This document shows positions 12,807-24,646 of a stretch of 64,000 nucleotides of DNA, one piece after another. The DNA is from Hyphodiscus hymeniophilus (taxonomy: Eukaryota; Ascomycota; Leotiomycetes; Helotiales; Hyphodiscaceae). The translations under genes were made by a program, and so were the position numbers. The stretch spans positions 310,001 through 374,000 of the forward strand of contig VNKQ01000014.1 in the NCBI GenBank assembly GCA_016508695.1, written 5' to 3'. The first letter of the stretch is position 1, and the number at the start of each line of letters is the position of its first letter. Under the pieces are notes generated by a model, which saw only the letters and a list, made by a program, of their open reading frames with translations, was not told where the DNA came from and did no database searches.

Positions 12807-13471
12807 ATGGTATTTAAATATGCTATCAGGCCGTGACGCTTCGTCGAACATCAAAAATGTGTCTTTGCAACAAATATATATAATACTAGGAAATCTCCTG
12901 CTCGGTATTCCTTAGTAACCTAATTTAAGATTTCGATTTTTCAACACAGCCATTACTCGCATCAGGGGGTGAACTGCCATTCAATCAACGGCAACGGTCC
13001 AGCCCCAATTCGTTACGTTTCCTGCAAACATTATATGTAACGCTATGCTCGCAAGAAGGGGAGTCTCCCTTGAGAGGTATAAACGGAAATATAATGCTCC
13101 ATAAGTAAAGGGCATGGGATGTAGACGGCGCGTTTGCTCTCTATACGCGGACGCACTGTGCCGTCGTGCCAATCACTTGGCTCCCACATAGATTGGGAAG
13201 GTCTCGCGAGCGACCGTTGTGGGACTCCTGCACCCCCCTCCTCCCGCCCCGCAACACCTTCAATACGATATTCGACGACCTGGTTCTGGAGCGTCTGGCG
13301 CGGGTGCAGCTCTTGGTGGAAGTGTTCCGTGCGACGGGGTACACGGTTCTGTGACCGAGACAGTCAATCAGAAATGAGATAGGTCTATAAATTGCAAAAC
13401 AAAAGCCAATCCAGATCGAATGTCACTTCCCAGTTTTCTCGAAGTAACTCAACTCAAACAAATAACCAATC
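12807..13471. other. Intergenic, lad1 terminator and ADH promoter
   Basis: No supported gene. The short open frames near 13134-13382 overlap each other and show no domain. A pyrimidine/A-rich leader precedes the next start codon at 13472. Confidence 0.6.
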
Positions 13472-14701
13472 ATGGTTTACCCAGAAACATTCACAGGATT
13501 CATGGCCGATGGAGCAGACAGCTGGCCACCAAAATTTATCAAGAGAGAAGTACGTACATCCAGCTCTGAGATGTCATCACCTCTAATATCCTCATCAGTT
13601 TACTCCCAAACCCTTTGAAGACTACGATGTTGACGTCGAAATCGAGGCATGCGGAATTTGCGGCTCGGATATTCACACCCTCACTGGCGGCTGGGGACCC
13701 AAGAACTGGCCTTTATGCTGCGGACATGAGATCGTCGGAAAAGCTGTGCGTGTCGGTCCCAAGGTTACGTTGATCAAGAAAGGATCGAGAGTTGGTATTG
13801 GTGCTCAAATATACTCCTGTCTCGACTGCAAGCAGTGCAAAAACGACAACGAGACTTATTGCCGCCACCAAATCGATACATACGGCGCTATATGGCCTAA
13901 TACTGGGATCGTATCTCAAGGAGGTTACGCAAGTCATATTCGGGGTCATGAAGTGAGTCAATACTCGTACCAAAAGTGCACCTCGTTGACATATTTCAGC
14001 ACTGGGTTTTCCCCATTCCTGAAGCGATCCCCACGGCAGAAGCGGCACCCATGCTCTGTGCCGGCCTGACTTCCTTCTCGCCCCTCATCCGCAATGGTGC
14101 AGGACCAGGCAAGAAGGTCGGGATTGTCGGTCTTGGTGGAATTGGACACTTCGGAGCACTTTTCTCTCATGCTTTAGGAGCCGAGACTTGGGTTATCTCA
14201 CGCTCGCACTCCAAGGAAGCCGATGCGAGAAAACTGGGTGCTCACGGCTTTATTGCAACTGAGGATAAGGACTGGAACGAACCCCACCGGATGACCTTTG
14301 ACTTGATTGTAAATACCGCTAATAGTTCCGAGGGTTTCGATTTGGGGAAATATCTAAGCCTGCTAGACGTACATGGAAAATGGGTCAGTGTAGGGCTACC
14401 CGAAGGTGAGGGTCAGGAAGTCAAGAGCCACATGTTCATGGAGAATGGCTGCTTCATTGGTGCTAGTCATTTAGGATCACGCAAGGAGACATTGGCGATG
14501 TTGAAGCTGGCTGCGGATCATGGTATTAAGCCAATGGTTGAGACTGTGGATATTTCTGAAACAGGATTGGCTAGCGCAGGTGAGTTTTCCCGATCCCAAC
14601 CATCAGATACAGGCAAATCTAATACATATTTAGTGTCGAGACTGAGGAAGAATGATGTGAAATACAGATTCACGCTTACGGGTTTTAACAAGGTATTCTG
14701 A
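13472..14701 (+). CDS. NADP-dependent zinc alcohol dehydrogenase (ADH6/cinnamyl-alcohol type)
   Basis: Cytosolic medium-chain dehydrogenase of the CAD/ADH6-7 group, which reduces aldehydes or oxidises primary alcohols with NADP(H). Four exons (13472-13549, 13599-13952, 14000-14579, 14634-14701) join in frame to 359 residues, the normal family length. The first donor is GTACGT and the next two are GTGAGT. The protein shows ACGICGSDIH (catalytic Cys), CCGHEIVG (His/Glu), the structural zinc set CLDCKQCKNDNETYC, the typical GGYASHIRGHE segment, the nucleotide motif GLGGIGHFG and the following ISRSHSK, whose serine/arginine pattern suits NADP. The C-terminus NDVKYRFTL matches the family ending. 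The physiological substrate cannot be told from sequence. It lies just downstream of lad1 on the same strand. Confidence 0.88.
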
Positions 14702-15032
14702 AAAATTACAAGAGTTGTTGCAGGATTGGCCTAGGTATAATGTCAAGCACGTTGCAATCTATTTTTCTGTACTTTTTGTGGAATAAAAGCGTGCAATTTT
14801 CGTCCATGGCTTGAAAATTGAAAAGATGATGGGTTTCTAATAAACCTGCTTTCCGCATACGCATTGAATACGAACTTCGATTTTCTGAATGCATCTTATT
14901 CGATTCATCAGCTACAACTTCATCTGCGTATTACGCGGCCAGCTGATTGTGCTCTCTGGTTTCCAGAGTGCGCTTTTTTTAAACACTGGTATTTTCAACT
15001 CAGAACCATTTATATACAGCAGCTAGCATCTT
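14702..15032. other. Convergent intergenic region
   Basis: Separates the 3' ends of the alcohol dehydrogenase and the converging regulator gene. AT-rich, with no gene seen. Confidence 0.6.
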
Positions 15033-17057
15033 TTATTCTTCTATAGCTATTTCAGGTCTCTCACTCCATACCCTAAGGGCCTCATCGATATCAAGTGACG
15101 AGTATTGCAAGTTGTAAAATTGATGAGGCAATGAGGATTGTGCGATCGCCATTTTCTTCTCTGCCATTGCTACAGCCAAAACCTTTTCGAGCCGGCCTGT
15201 GATAGTCAGCAATTGTTACACTGGTCTTATTTATTCCGACTTACGTGCAAATAGCCATCTTTGACCACACGTTTTCAAGCCATAGACAAGCAGGTCGAGA
15301 TTGCGGGGTACCTCTACCGACAGAATCTTTGCATGAACTACATCCTGTCAGTTTCCAGACTTGGTGTCGGAGCAAGATGACTGACCAAGATAAAACCTCG
15401 CGCCGACGAAAATGCAGAATATCATATACGGGCTGATATTTTCCAGATTGGCATCGCTCGTTGCTCGAACTATAGTGCTCATATCATCGCAAGCACTTAG
15501 ACATCGCTGGATGGCAAAGTACCAAGGACCATGGACTTCTCCGAGGCCAGCCGGGGGTAATGCCAGTCGTTGATAGAGTGAGATTATAGCCCTGCGTGGG
15601 TTTAGCTAGCATAGTGCTTATAATTTAACATCACACCTACGTATCAAAAGTCACCGAAATCATCACTAATGTTGAGTCTGACGCAACATTGGTCTTACTC
15701 AATGTTTGTGTCGTATCATCCGAGTTTCGCCACTTGAGCAACGACTCATCAACAGATATACATTGCGTTTGCCATCTCATTCTATCATTTGCAGATGCGG
15801 TATCGAATGACTGCTGTAAGAATATCTGCACTCTATAAAGTTGGTGGGTGACCAGATTCAGATACACCGAAAATGCGGATGAAACCTCCGAGTCCCCAAA
15901 AGAGGAGAAGGCCTTTGCCTTCTCAGGAAACGACCAGATTGTTTCGTTGCATGGGAACCAAGCTTCCTCCATAGGACGTGAAAGCCCCAGATTCCAACCC
16001 GCACCCAAGGAAGACATGCTGTCAAGGACTTCTGTCATCCAGTAGGCACGAATACGCTCTTCTTGCTCGATCAGGGTGGTTGGAGGACTAAGCATGCGAT
16101 GCGATACTGTCGATAGCTGATTGAGATCGTTGCAGTCACTAATGACCAGTTCCCGTAAGCCTAGTTGTGTTGCCATCCTGGAGCAATTTTAGCAAGCGTC
16201 TGCGCACATGGCATGGCAGCTGACCTTTTGCACAACGCCACTAGATTCCAGAACTCTGATAACTTTCCAGCGCCATAGTCGATGGTTGTTATGATGAGTA
16301 TGGCTTGGAGCGACTGAAGGGATAGATTCCCTATTGCCTGCATGATAACTTCATTCCGGTATTGTGCTGAATATTGCGAGCGTTGTTTCCCGGTGAGGGG
16401 GTTGGAGAGACACCAATGGGGTAAGGTCACAGCTACGATAGCTTTGAACACGATACTCTGCGGCGAATCGACCAAGGGAGTAGCATGATTGTGTGTCTCC
16501 TGGAGAAGAGATAATTTGTGCAGAATAGGAAACCATGGATGATAGCGTTCGAACCAGGTACTGCACAGGTCACTCAACGTTTGTTCAGACAGAGCTTCAA
16601 GCTCGGAAGCTGTAGTCTTTCGACTATGCTGTGACGATGGCGATGCCATATCCAGGGCGTCGAATCGTCCATTATGCTCTGGTGGCGTAGGAACCGAGGT
16701 GCGATTGATGTCATAAAAGTCGGATGGGTCTGGAATCTCTTAGTTCGAAGGTTTTATACAGCACAGTATCCATGCTTACGAGGTTGCTGATGGGTTTTGA
16801 GGGAAGCGACCTCTTCTTCCAATTTCTCTGCTTGTAGATTAGTCACATGTGATTTTGGAACAGAGGTGGGCATTCTCACGAAGACGCTGCTCCAGCAAGG
16901 AAACGTATCCGGCTCGCAAGCCTCTTCTCTTTACAGTCGTGACGTATTGGCAGCTATGCCCGACTTCTAAGCAGAATCCACAGCTTGGTGTCTGGCGATC
17001 ACATTTGACTTTTCGTTGTCGACAGAATGTGCATCTGTATGGCCCGTTAGCGCTCAA
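15033..17057 (-). CDS. Zn2Cys6 transcription factor with fungal-specific middle domain
   Basis: Nuclear regulator. Residues about 8-38 hold the six-cysteine cluster (CTFCRQRKVKCDRQTPSCGFC then HSC), followed by a linker/coiled segment (LEQRL...EKLEEEVASL) and the fungal transcription factor domain, with WFERYHPWFPILH, WNLVALCKRMATQLGL and a C-terminal ISPYMIFCIFVGARFYL segment typical of the family. Seven exons were worked out: 17057-16880, 16830-16780, 16738-16225, 16177-15641, 15591-15386, 15337-15245 and 15196-15033. Introns are 41-49 bp and the total is exactly 581 codons including TAA (580 residues). The unspliced frames look like broken fragments, but splicing restores the whole protein, so there is no sign of decay. 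It is transcribed away from the MFS gene across a 1.14-kb shared promoter, which suggests it regulates that gene; the inducer is unknown. Confidence 0.88.
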
Positions 17058-18197
17058 GCATAGAGGATGAAACGAGTATAATCGATAAACCTAGCTCCGC
17101 TTGAAAATTTTGATGACCTGACAACAATGCAGGATAGACAATCAACTACCAAAGAACTTCAACTCCACTCACACGACTTTGCTCAATTCCATAGTTGCCA
17201 GGGAAAATTGAACGGCAATAATGAATGTTTCTCGTCTTTGACCCTTGAAGAAGATCAACAGGCTGGTGAATATGAGACAGCAGCCGCCTGTCTGAGCTTT
17301 GTGAATTGAAAAGTTGAATGTTTCCGGGCATGAGAAGGCCCGGGTGGACACCATGTGAGATCAGGTTCTGGAGACTCCAGACTCGCTAAGGTATTTTACT
17401 AAGCGAGTCTCTGCGGGGGTACCTTATTTCCCCACTGTTGACGCTCTACGATTTAGATACTTTTTAGATAATTTTAGGAGCAATGCACGAGTCAGCGGAT
17501 ATTGCGCTATACTGACGTCCATCTCGTGCCAGGCACCGCCACAGCTGCCGAATACTCTCTTCACATGACTGGTTATCAAAAGTGTTTGCAGATATAAAAT
17601 AGCTAAGTAGCTTCTTAGAGATAGACGAGGTTTATCTTTTCACCTCGGTATGTGCAGCTTACGAGTAAGGGACTGCCAGCCGATCCTGGATAATTTGGAG
17701 AAGCGTCGCACGTGGACCTGGACCCAAAATTATTCTTGGTTTGACCCAGCTATCGATACCTCGTAATCCCCGTTAACGGGCCATGTCTACAGCGCCACCA
17801 ATCAACTTGTCGCTTGGTTTTGGCCTAGCCGTTCCGTTTATCACAACCACAGTAACACCGGATCAAGAGAGAATCTCAACCAATACTTTGGCGCCATATT
17901 CTCTTCAGAAAGGCATACTTTCTATCTCATTTTGGTCTGTATCACTGGCTGGCTGTCCCATTTAAGTGCAATAACCACAGGAGGCTCATGAGCAGCTTTA
18001 TACCCCATACCCCGGACCCCGCAGCCACCACTAGCTGTCAACGTGGAGTTATATATGTAGTGTCGATCCCGTCACCCCTTTTGCTGGATCTTCTTCTGGT
18101 CTTCTAAAGCATACGACAAATATTGACCATCAAACATCATCTCTCAAATATTACTTTGTCCTTATTACATGATTGTTATTTGATTGCCAATCCCATA
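17058..18197. promoter_or_regulatory. Divergent promoter region between regulator and MFS transporter
   Basis: 1,140 bp between two divergent start codons, with no supported gene inside. It contains the palindrome CCCGTTAACGGG at 17769-17780 and a 9-bp inverted repeat AGACTCGCT/AGCGAGTCT at 17379-17387 and 17402-17410. A short AT-rich stretch near 18050 may be the MFS core promoter. The regulatory role is inference from position. Confidence 0.5.
17769..17780. promoter_or_regulatory. Candidate Zn2Cys6 binding site (CCG-N4-CGG)
   Basis: A perfect 12-bp palindrome, CCCGTTAACGGG, holds an everted pair of CGG triplets four bases apart. Zn2Cys6 proteins bind paired CGG triplets with gene-specific spacing, and one such regulator is encoded about 700 bp away on the other side of this promoter. 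The motif is seen; binding is inference. Confidence 0.4.
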
Positions 18198-20024
18198 ATG
18201 GTACATCAATTTGACGGGCCGGCGTTGGAAATCGTTCTGACTGCTGCTAACTCTGCAGCTCAAGCCTGGTATGGCTACGACCAAGGCGTCATCAGTGGCA
18301 TTCTGATCGGTTCGGACTTCTTGAAGACTTTTCCTCAAACAAACGTATCTGCGATTCAGGGGATCACAGCAAGCTGTTTTTCTGTAAGCACCACTATACA
18401 GCGATAACCAGATATAAACTCATATAAACTTTAGTTAGGAAATCTTGGCGGGTGTTTACTCGCATTCTTGTTTGGTGACCACCTCGGTCGCAAGAACACT
18501 CTAAGAGTCGGAGCTGTTATCTCTGCTATCGGTGCTATCCTTCAATTCTCAGCGACGACTTTCCCACAACTCATCGTTGGCCGAGTGATCAATGGCTTTG
18601 GCAATGGTGAGTTAATCTAAATATCACAAAAGTTTTGAGAGTTGACCAAAGTTTAGGAATGACCAGTTCAACTTGCGGGGTTTTCCAAGCAGAATCAGTC
18701 AGAGGTCCACGACGAGGGAAGCTTTCCGTGATTGTCGTTCTACATAACGTCGTCTTCTACTGTCTTGGTAGCTGGATTACTCTGGCATGTTCTTTCTCGA
18801 CTAACGGGATTCAATGGCGGCTTCCACTCGCCTTACAGGTAGGCCTTTTCTTCCACTGGACGAAGCAAAGACTAATTTCGATAGCTTGTTCCTGCTTTCT
18901 TTCTTCTATCACTGCTCACCTTCGTTCCAGAATCTCCTCGTTGGCTCATAATGCACGATAGAGTGGATGATGCTCAAGAAGCGCTCCGGCGCTACCTTGG
19001 AAAAGGCCTAGAATTAGACGATCAGGCCGTTCTACTCGAACTTGCCTCCATCCAAGAATCTTACAGGATCGAGCAGCAGTCCACTATCAGCTTCAAGCAA
19101 GTAATCCTGGGTCGGGATCGTTCCAGACATCTAGGAAGACTTTTCCTAGGATGTGGTGGACAATTCATGCAACAATTCGGCGGTATCAATGCTCTCAACT
19201 ACTACTTCCCTATCATTTTGACCGAGAGTCTTGGCCTTGATGAGCTACTCGCAAGAATCTTGACGGGATGCAATGCCACTTCTTATATGATTTCCTCTGG
19301 TTTGTGCTTCTGGATGATTGAGAGATTCGGTCGACGATCTCTAATGCTTTCTGGACTTGGACTGCAAGGTTTGGCATATATCATGGTCGCTATCTCCGTT
19401 GCTTTGCTCTCAACAGCTCCCAGCCAGGTGTGTAGTGATTTTCATTCCCTTAAAACTTCTGTGCTAATAGTTCAAAGTGGGGTGCCGTGGCAATCACATT
19501 TCTTTTCTTCTACTATGCGGCCTTCGGTTGCACCTGGGGTATGGTTCCTTGGGTGTATCAGGCTGAGATCAACTCTCTTGCTATGCGGACTAAAGGTGCT
19601 GCTGCTGCAACTGCCACGAACTGGGTAAGTCTCTATCTACAATCGAGGAACAAAATTCTGATGCCTTCAGCTGTTTGGATTTGTCTGTACCCAGTTCACT
19701 CCAACAGGAATCCAAAACCTCACATATCGATTCTATATCATTTTTGCGGCCTTCAACCTTATGTTTGTCCCAGTCGTCTACTTCCTCTACCCTGAGACGG
19801 CCAACCGCACCCTCGAGGATCTCGATGAGTATTTTGACACCGATGCCCATAACCCTGTCATTATTACTTTCAGCGACAAAGCTACGAAGTCTACGGCACG
19901 TCCTGACTGGGCTATTGAAGCTGAGCATGGACGAGCTGCTGAGGTCGAGCGCAGAAAGACGGGCGGCTTCAAAGGCGACGATATGTTCATTGAACATGCT
20001 GAAGTTGACACAAACACAACATAG
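18198..20024 (+). CDS. MFS sugar porter
   Basis: Twelve-helix plasma-membrane transporter of the major facilitator sugar-porter family. Exons 18198-18383, 18435-18606, 18657-18838, 18885-19427, 19478-19624 and 19671-20024 join in frame to 527 residues; introns are 46-51 bp with standard ends. Signatures are the YGYDQGVISG segment in helix 1, GDHLGRK in the 2-3 loop, GRVINGFGNG, PESPRWL before the central loop, QQFGGINALNYY in helix 7, ERFGRR in the 8-9 loop and PETANRTLEDLDEYF after helix 12. The substrate cannot be told: the family includes hexose, pentose, disaccharide, quinate and uronate carriers. It is divergent from the Zn2Cys6 gene and lies within 8.5 kb of lad1, which makes a pentose or polyol a reasonable guess but no more. 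Confidence 0.88.
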
Positions 20025-21035
20025 TAGGAAGCGGGGCGTGTGTTATAAGCAGAAACTAGTCTACTGAAATTCCTTGTGGTTGGTAGGGTCGTGTAGAGGC
20101 ACAGAGAAAATGGACAATATTTTGCTTGATAGCTCACAAGCTCACAAATCTCGAGCATTATAATCTTATCTTCTGCTACGTTCACAACAAGTTCAAGAAA
20201 TACGAATTGCTTGCTCCGCGCTTTGCATCGATTGGTGAGTTTGATGTTGATGAGACCTAGTGATTCCGGGGCAAGAACATCGCGCGTTTTATCTAGGCGA
20301 GCATCGTCGTTATACTTTCTATTGTAAGAAGAACTTCGAGAGAAGTTTAGTCAATTCGCATTGAATGCTTCGAACGCCGGTAAAAGTATAGGAGAACCTC
20401 CAAATTGTAGAGAGTACTCCTCAATAAAAAGTGTTGTTAAACTAATGACTACCTTATTGAATCTTAGAACTCTTTTTCAGACTCACTCTGTTTTACAGAT
20501 CTTTTACAGATCTTTGATAACCGCACATTCATCTCTGTACATGGCCCGTTTGCATCAGCTTATTCGAGATCGCTCTCCTTTTTTGTAAGCTGGAATGTAT
20601 GTGGCGAAGCAAATGTACAAAGCGGCATTGAGTTGCCATGGCTATCGCTTGGCCGTCAGAACCCCTTGCCGGGCCAACTCGTCAGCGTGCCTGGCTCGGC
20701 TATCCTGCCTCAGCAAAGATCCCCGCACTTTCATACATTTCTCACGTACCTTAGCTTGACCAGTCTCTCCACCAAAACTCTCCCCGGGCCATCTCATGCC
20801 CGTCGTGTTCCCATCGCAGTCTATCGATATCTCCAACGGCAACTGACGCGACTTTGCTTCAGACCTTGTGTCAACATGGCGGCAAAATCACCACTCCTTG
20901 GGAGAAATGCGGAGGCTTCTGTGGACACATGTAAACGCAATGCTTAGATATAAGAAGCTTGATGAACACTCCTTCAGCAATTCCGAAATCATCACTGGTG
21001 TTGTATCCACAGACAAACCTTCCACTTGAGACACA
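20025..21035. other. Intergenic region
   Basis: About 1 kb with no supported gene; the short open frames near 20361-20947 have no recognisable content. It contains the 5' leader of the flavin monooxygenase. Confidence 0.6.
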
Positions 21036-22988
21036 ATGTTCGCAGATCGCCACACCATCAAGCTCCCGCTATCTCCTCATGTCCCTCAGATAGTCCATAC
21101 CACAAAGGCTCCAGGCCCCCAAACAGCCCAGAGCATTGCTCAAGATTGGATCGCCAAATTCGAGGATGCTTTGAAGAGCGGCGAAGGCTTCTCTAAAGTA
21201 TTGCAGCCAGATGCATGGTGGCGTGACTTTCTGGCTTTGTCCTGGGATATTCGCACACTGCATGGTTTGGACAAAATATCACCATATCTCTCCGATAACC
21301 TCGCTCACACAAAACCTCATAACCTGAAGCTGAGACAAAATGAGAAGTTTGCGCCTGCCTTCGCCACCCCAATTGAAGGGCTTGAGTGGGTTGAATCACA
21401 ATTCGACTTCGAGACAGAGGTTGGACGAGGATCAGGGATGCTGAGACTCGTTCAAGGCACCGATGGAATCTGGAAGGGACAAATGATCTATACGGCGCTG
21501 CAAGAATTGAAGGGCTTTGAAGACAAAGCTGGGGCACGAAGACCACACGGATCAGATGAACTGAAGACCGCAAGCGGTAGAGAGCTCAACTGGTTGGAGC
21601 AAAGACAAAAGCAGATCGAGTTCGTGGATGAGGAGCCCACAGTCCTTGTTGTGGGTGCTGGCCAGTCCGGATTGAACATGGGTGCTAGACTACAAGCTAT
21701 GGGAGTGAGCTGTCTTCTGGTCGACCGAAATGCGAGAATCGGAGATAATTGGCGCAACAGGTACCGAGTAGGTTGATTGCAATCCAGCTCTGTGATATCT
21801 TCTAACGTGCTTTCCAGACACTCGTTACGCACGATCCTGTGCAATACACACATATGGCATACCTCCCATTCCCCTCCAACTGGCCCACCTTCACACCAAA
21901 AGATAAGCTCGGCGACTGGTTCGAGGCATACGCTTCTCTAATGGAGCTTAACGTCTGGACTGGCACAGGGCCGAAGGCTGGCTCTACCTTTTACGACGAT
22001 ACGACTAAAACCTGGACCGTTCAGATCGAACGCAAAGGCGTTCTCCGCACTCTCCATCCAAAGCACATCGTTCTCGCCACTGGCCACGCTGGTGAAGCCA
22101 AGGTCCCTACATTCAGAGGCCAATCAGATTTCGAAGGTCTTGCATACCACGCCAGCCACCACAAAGATGCATCCCTGACCGGTGATGCGAAGGGAAAGAA
22201 CGTGGTAGTAATTGGAACCGGTAATTCAGGCCATGACATCGCCCAGAATTACGAAGAGAATGGCGCGTATGTCACCATGGTCCAACGAAGAGGAACATAT
22301 GTGATTGGAGCCAGAAAAGGTCTTTTCATGCTGCACGAGGGCATGTACGATGAGACAGGACCCCCAACTGAGGACGCTGACATCTGTGGTCAATCTCTTC
22401 CTATCCCCGTCCAATTCGCACTCAATGTTGGTGGCACCTCCAGAATCACTGAGGCTGAGAAGGAGACACTGGATGGTCTCACCAAGGCCGGATTCAAATT
22501 GGACTTCGGCGAGGATAAGAGCGGTATCTTCCGGAAGTACATCACCCGTGGTGGAGGATACTATATCGATATTGGCTGCAGTCAGTTGATCATCGATGGT
22601 AAGATCAAGGTCGTCCAAAGCCCCGACGGCATCTCGCACTTTGAGCGCGACTCTTTGGTCTTGGCTGATGGCAAGAAATTGCCTGCCGACATTGTAGTAT
22701 TGGCTACTGGCTATGATAACATGCGGACGAGCGCGCAGAAGATATTCGGGGAGACTGTTGCATCACGATGCAAGGACGTCTGGGATTTGGATCAAGAGGG
22801 AGAAGTCAACGCCGTAAGTATTCTGAATTCATTCCATGTAATGTCTGTCACTAACGTGTATCCAGATGTGGAGACCAAGTGGGCACCCCGGATTCTGGTT
22901 CATGGGAGGTAGTTTGGCGCTTTGTCGTATTATGTCGAGGTTCGTAGCTTTGCAAATCAAGGCGACCGAGGAGAGTATCATCCATTAG
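21036..22988 (+). CDS. Flavin-containing monooxygenase with N-terminal extension
   Basis: FAD- and NADPH-dependent oxygenase of the class B (FMO/Baeyer-Villiger) group. Exons 21036-21767, 21818-22813 and 22866-22988 give 616 residues. The FAD motif GAGQSG lies at about 207-212, followed by DRNARIGDNWRNRYRTL. Next come the fungal-type HMAYLPFPSNWP, LATGHAGEAKVPTFRG, the NADPH motif VIGTGNSGHD near 376, and a late LATGYDN. The C-terminal exon supplies HPGFWFMGGSLALCR, which a reading without the second intron would miss. Residues 1-200 precede the Rossmann fold and look like the NTF2/SnoaL-like domain (AQDWIAKFEDAL, WWRDFLALSWDIRTLHG) found in a subset of fungal FMOs. The substrate is unknown. 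It has no obvious partner in the adjacent genes. Confidence 0.88.
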
Positions 22989-24646
22989 ATTTATGAACGT
23001 ATGATAGAATAAAGTTCTAAAATAAATTTGATATCTATGTATACGATTCTTAAACTCGTTCAGATAACTGCTATGCTCGGATAGGTATTCTGAAATGCGT
23101 GATATCGTGCGAGTGCGTGTTCGTTTGAGAATAGTTGTCCTTTTGGCTGCGGGCTTCGATCGCTAAAGTTTAGCAAGCTGAAACAGTCTTACAAGGAATT
23201 AATCACTATTCCCAGGTCCTTAGACTTCCAGGCTTCGACCACCATATGGTAACGTGCGGCCTACACTGAAGTGAATTCACTCTTTGTCCACAATGCGCTT
23301 AAGCACAGCTCCGCATAGACGCGACTTGTATCTCACCACTTTTTTGGCACAAGAGATTAAAATATAATAGTAGGAAACGTTATTTCTATGCTTGAAATGA
23401 TTCTCAAGATGTTTTTGGTTGATGTTTTTGGTTCCAACAGGTTCAAGCGCAGGTGCTGTGTCACGGCGTCCTCAACGGCACGTGCTCGAACGAACCAATC
23501 GGCAAGATGCGGAAATATGGGGCTGACTAGGCTGGGTATGGAATGTTTGAGCTCAGACTCAAGAACTCGACCTTGACTCCCTCTCCCTCTTTGCCGCACT
23601 CTTGATATCGATCATGCTCTGCTAGGTACGTTCTTCGAATTCCCTCCATCTATTTCTGTTTCCCTGAAAGTTCGACGGCATCAAGAGCATTATCCGCAAT
23701 GAAGTGGCTTGCATGTGTCCGGCCATGAATGAGAATGCTCAAGTTGAGTAGTTCAAGTGATTCCAGCTGCTGCGCGCGGAAAAAATTATCTAGATATTTT
23801 AAATCAAAGGGCGCGCTGCCACAGGCTCCGAGTGGTTGGCTTGAAGATGATTTTTTGTACATCCATAACTCAAAGGAGCACTCACCTTTTCTGGAGACTC
23901 TCAGCACAGCTCATGCGTTCGGTCCTCCACCAGTGCCAAAAGCATTATACGCATCTCGAGCTTCATTGTTTGGGAAAACTGAAACATGAGAAGAGCTGCG
24001 ATTTTGATTCAACTCAACTCACAGCACAGCTACATGTTCATTTCTTTCGCGTACCTGACTTACTGCTACCGCATCAATGCTTGCAGTAGGAGTTTGTTTC
24101 GCTAGCGCGCATTTATTCCATTTCTTCAATCAAATTGCCTTCTTTCGAATCGAAGCACAGTTGGCCCATACATTACACCTCCACGTCTTTGTAATAAGAG
24201 ATAAGCCACTGAGTATTTTATGACCCACGCAAGTCAAAAGTGACTGTTGCGTCGTGAGGAGCTCGAATTCTCGTTGTGTCAGTGCAGCCTTTGCGCAATT
24301 TTTCGCAATTTCCTTCTTTCAGAACAAACCCTCTCGCGATAGTGAATTGACTTCCTTGTACGACGTCAACACGCATACTGGGCCTGGATAATTTATTGTC
24401 TCGTTTGTATCCGCAAGCGTCTTCTCTCATACCGTTGTTCATTATACAAAGATTGTTTCCTGATATTGTTATTATGGCCCGAAGACCCTGCTTACTGGAT
24501 GCTTTTAGAAAAATTGACTTTCCAATTCCAATCGAGTCTTTCAACCAGAATCGCTAGCAAACGATCTGTTCGGAACGACTCGCCAAACACGACCGTTGTG
24601 ACTTTCCAAAACGCCCTACCTTTCAGCATGGTCCTATAAGCCAACG
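22989..24646. other. Intergenic region
   Basis: 1.66 kb with no supported gene. A 108-codon minus-strand open frame at 24218-24544 encodes four cysteines and a reasonably protein-like sequence, but it begins at a non-ATG codon after an in-frame TAG and has no domain I recognise; it could be a terminal exon or noise. Confidence 0.5.

Noticed and set aside
15033..17057. Regulator as several separate small genes or a pseudogene
   Set aside because: Seven exons with consensus introns add up to a single 581-codon frame.
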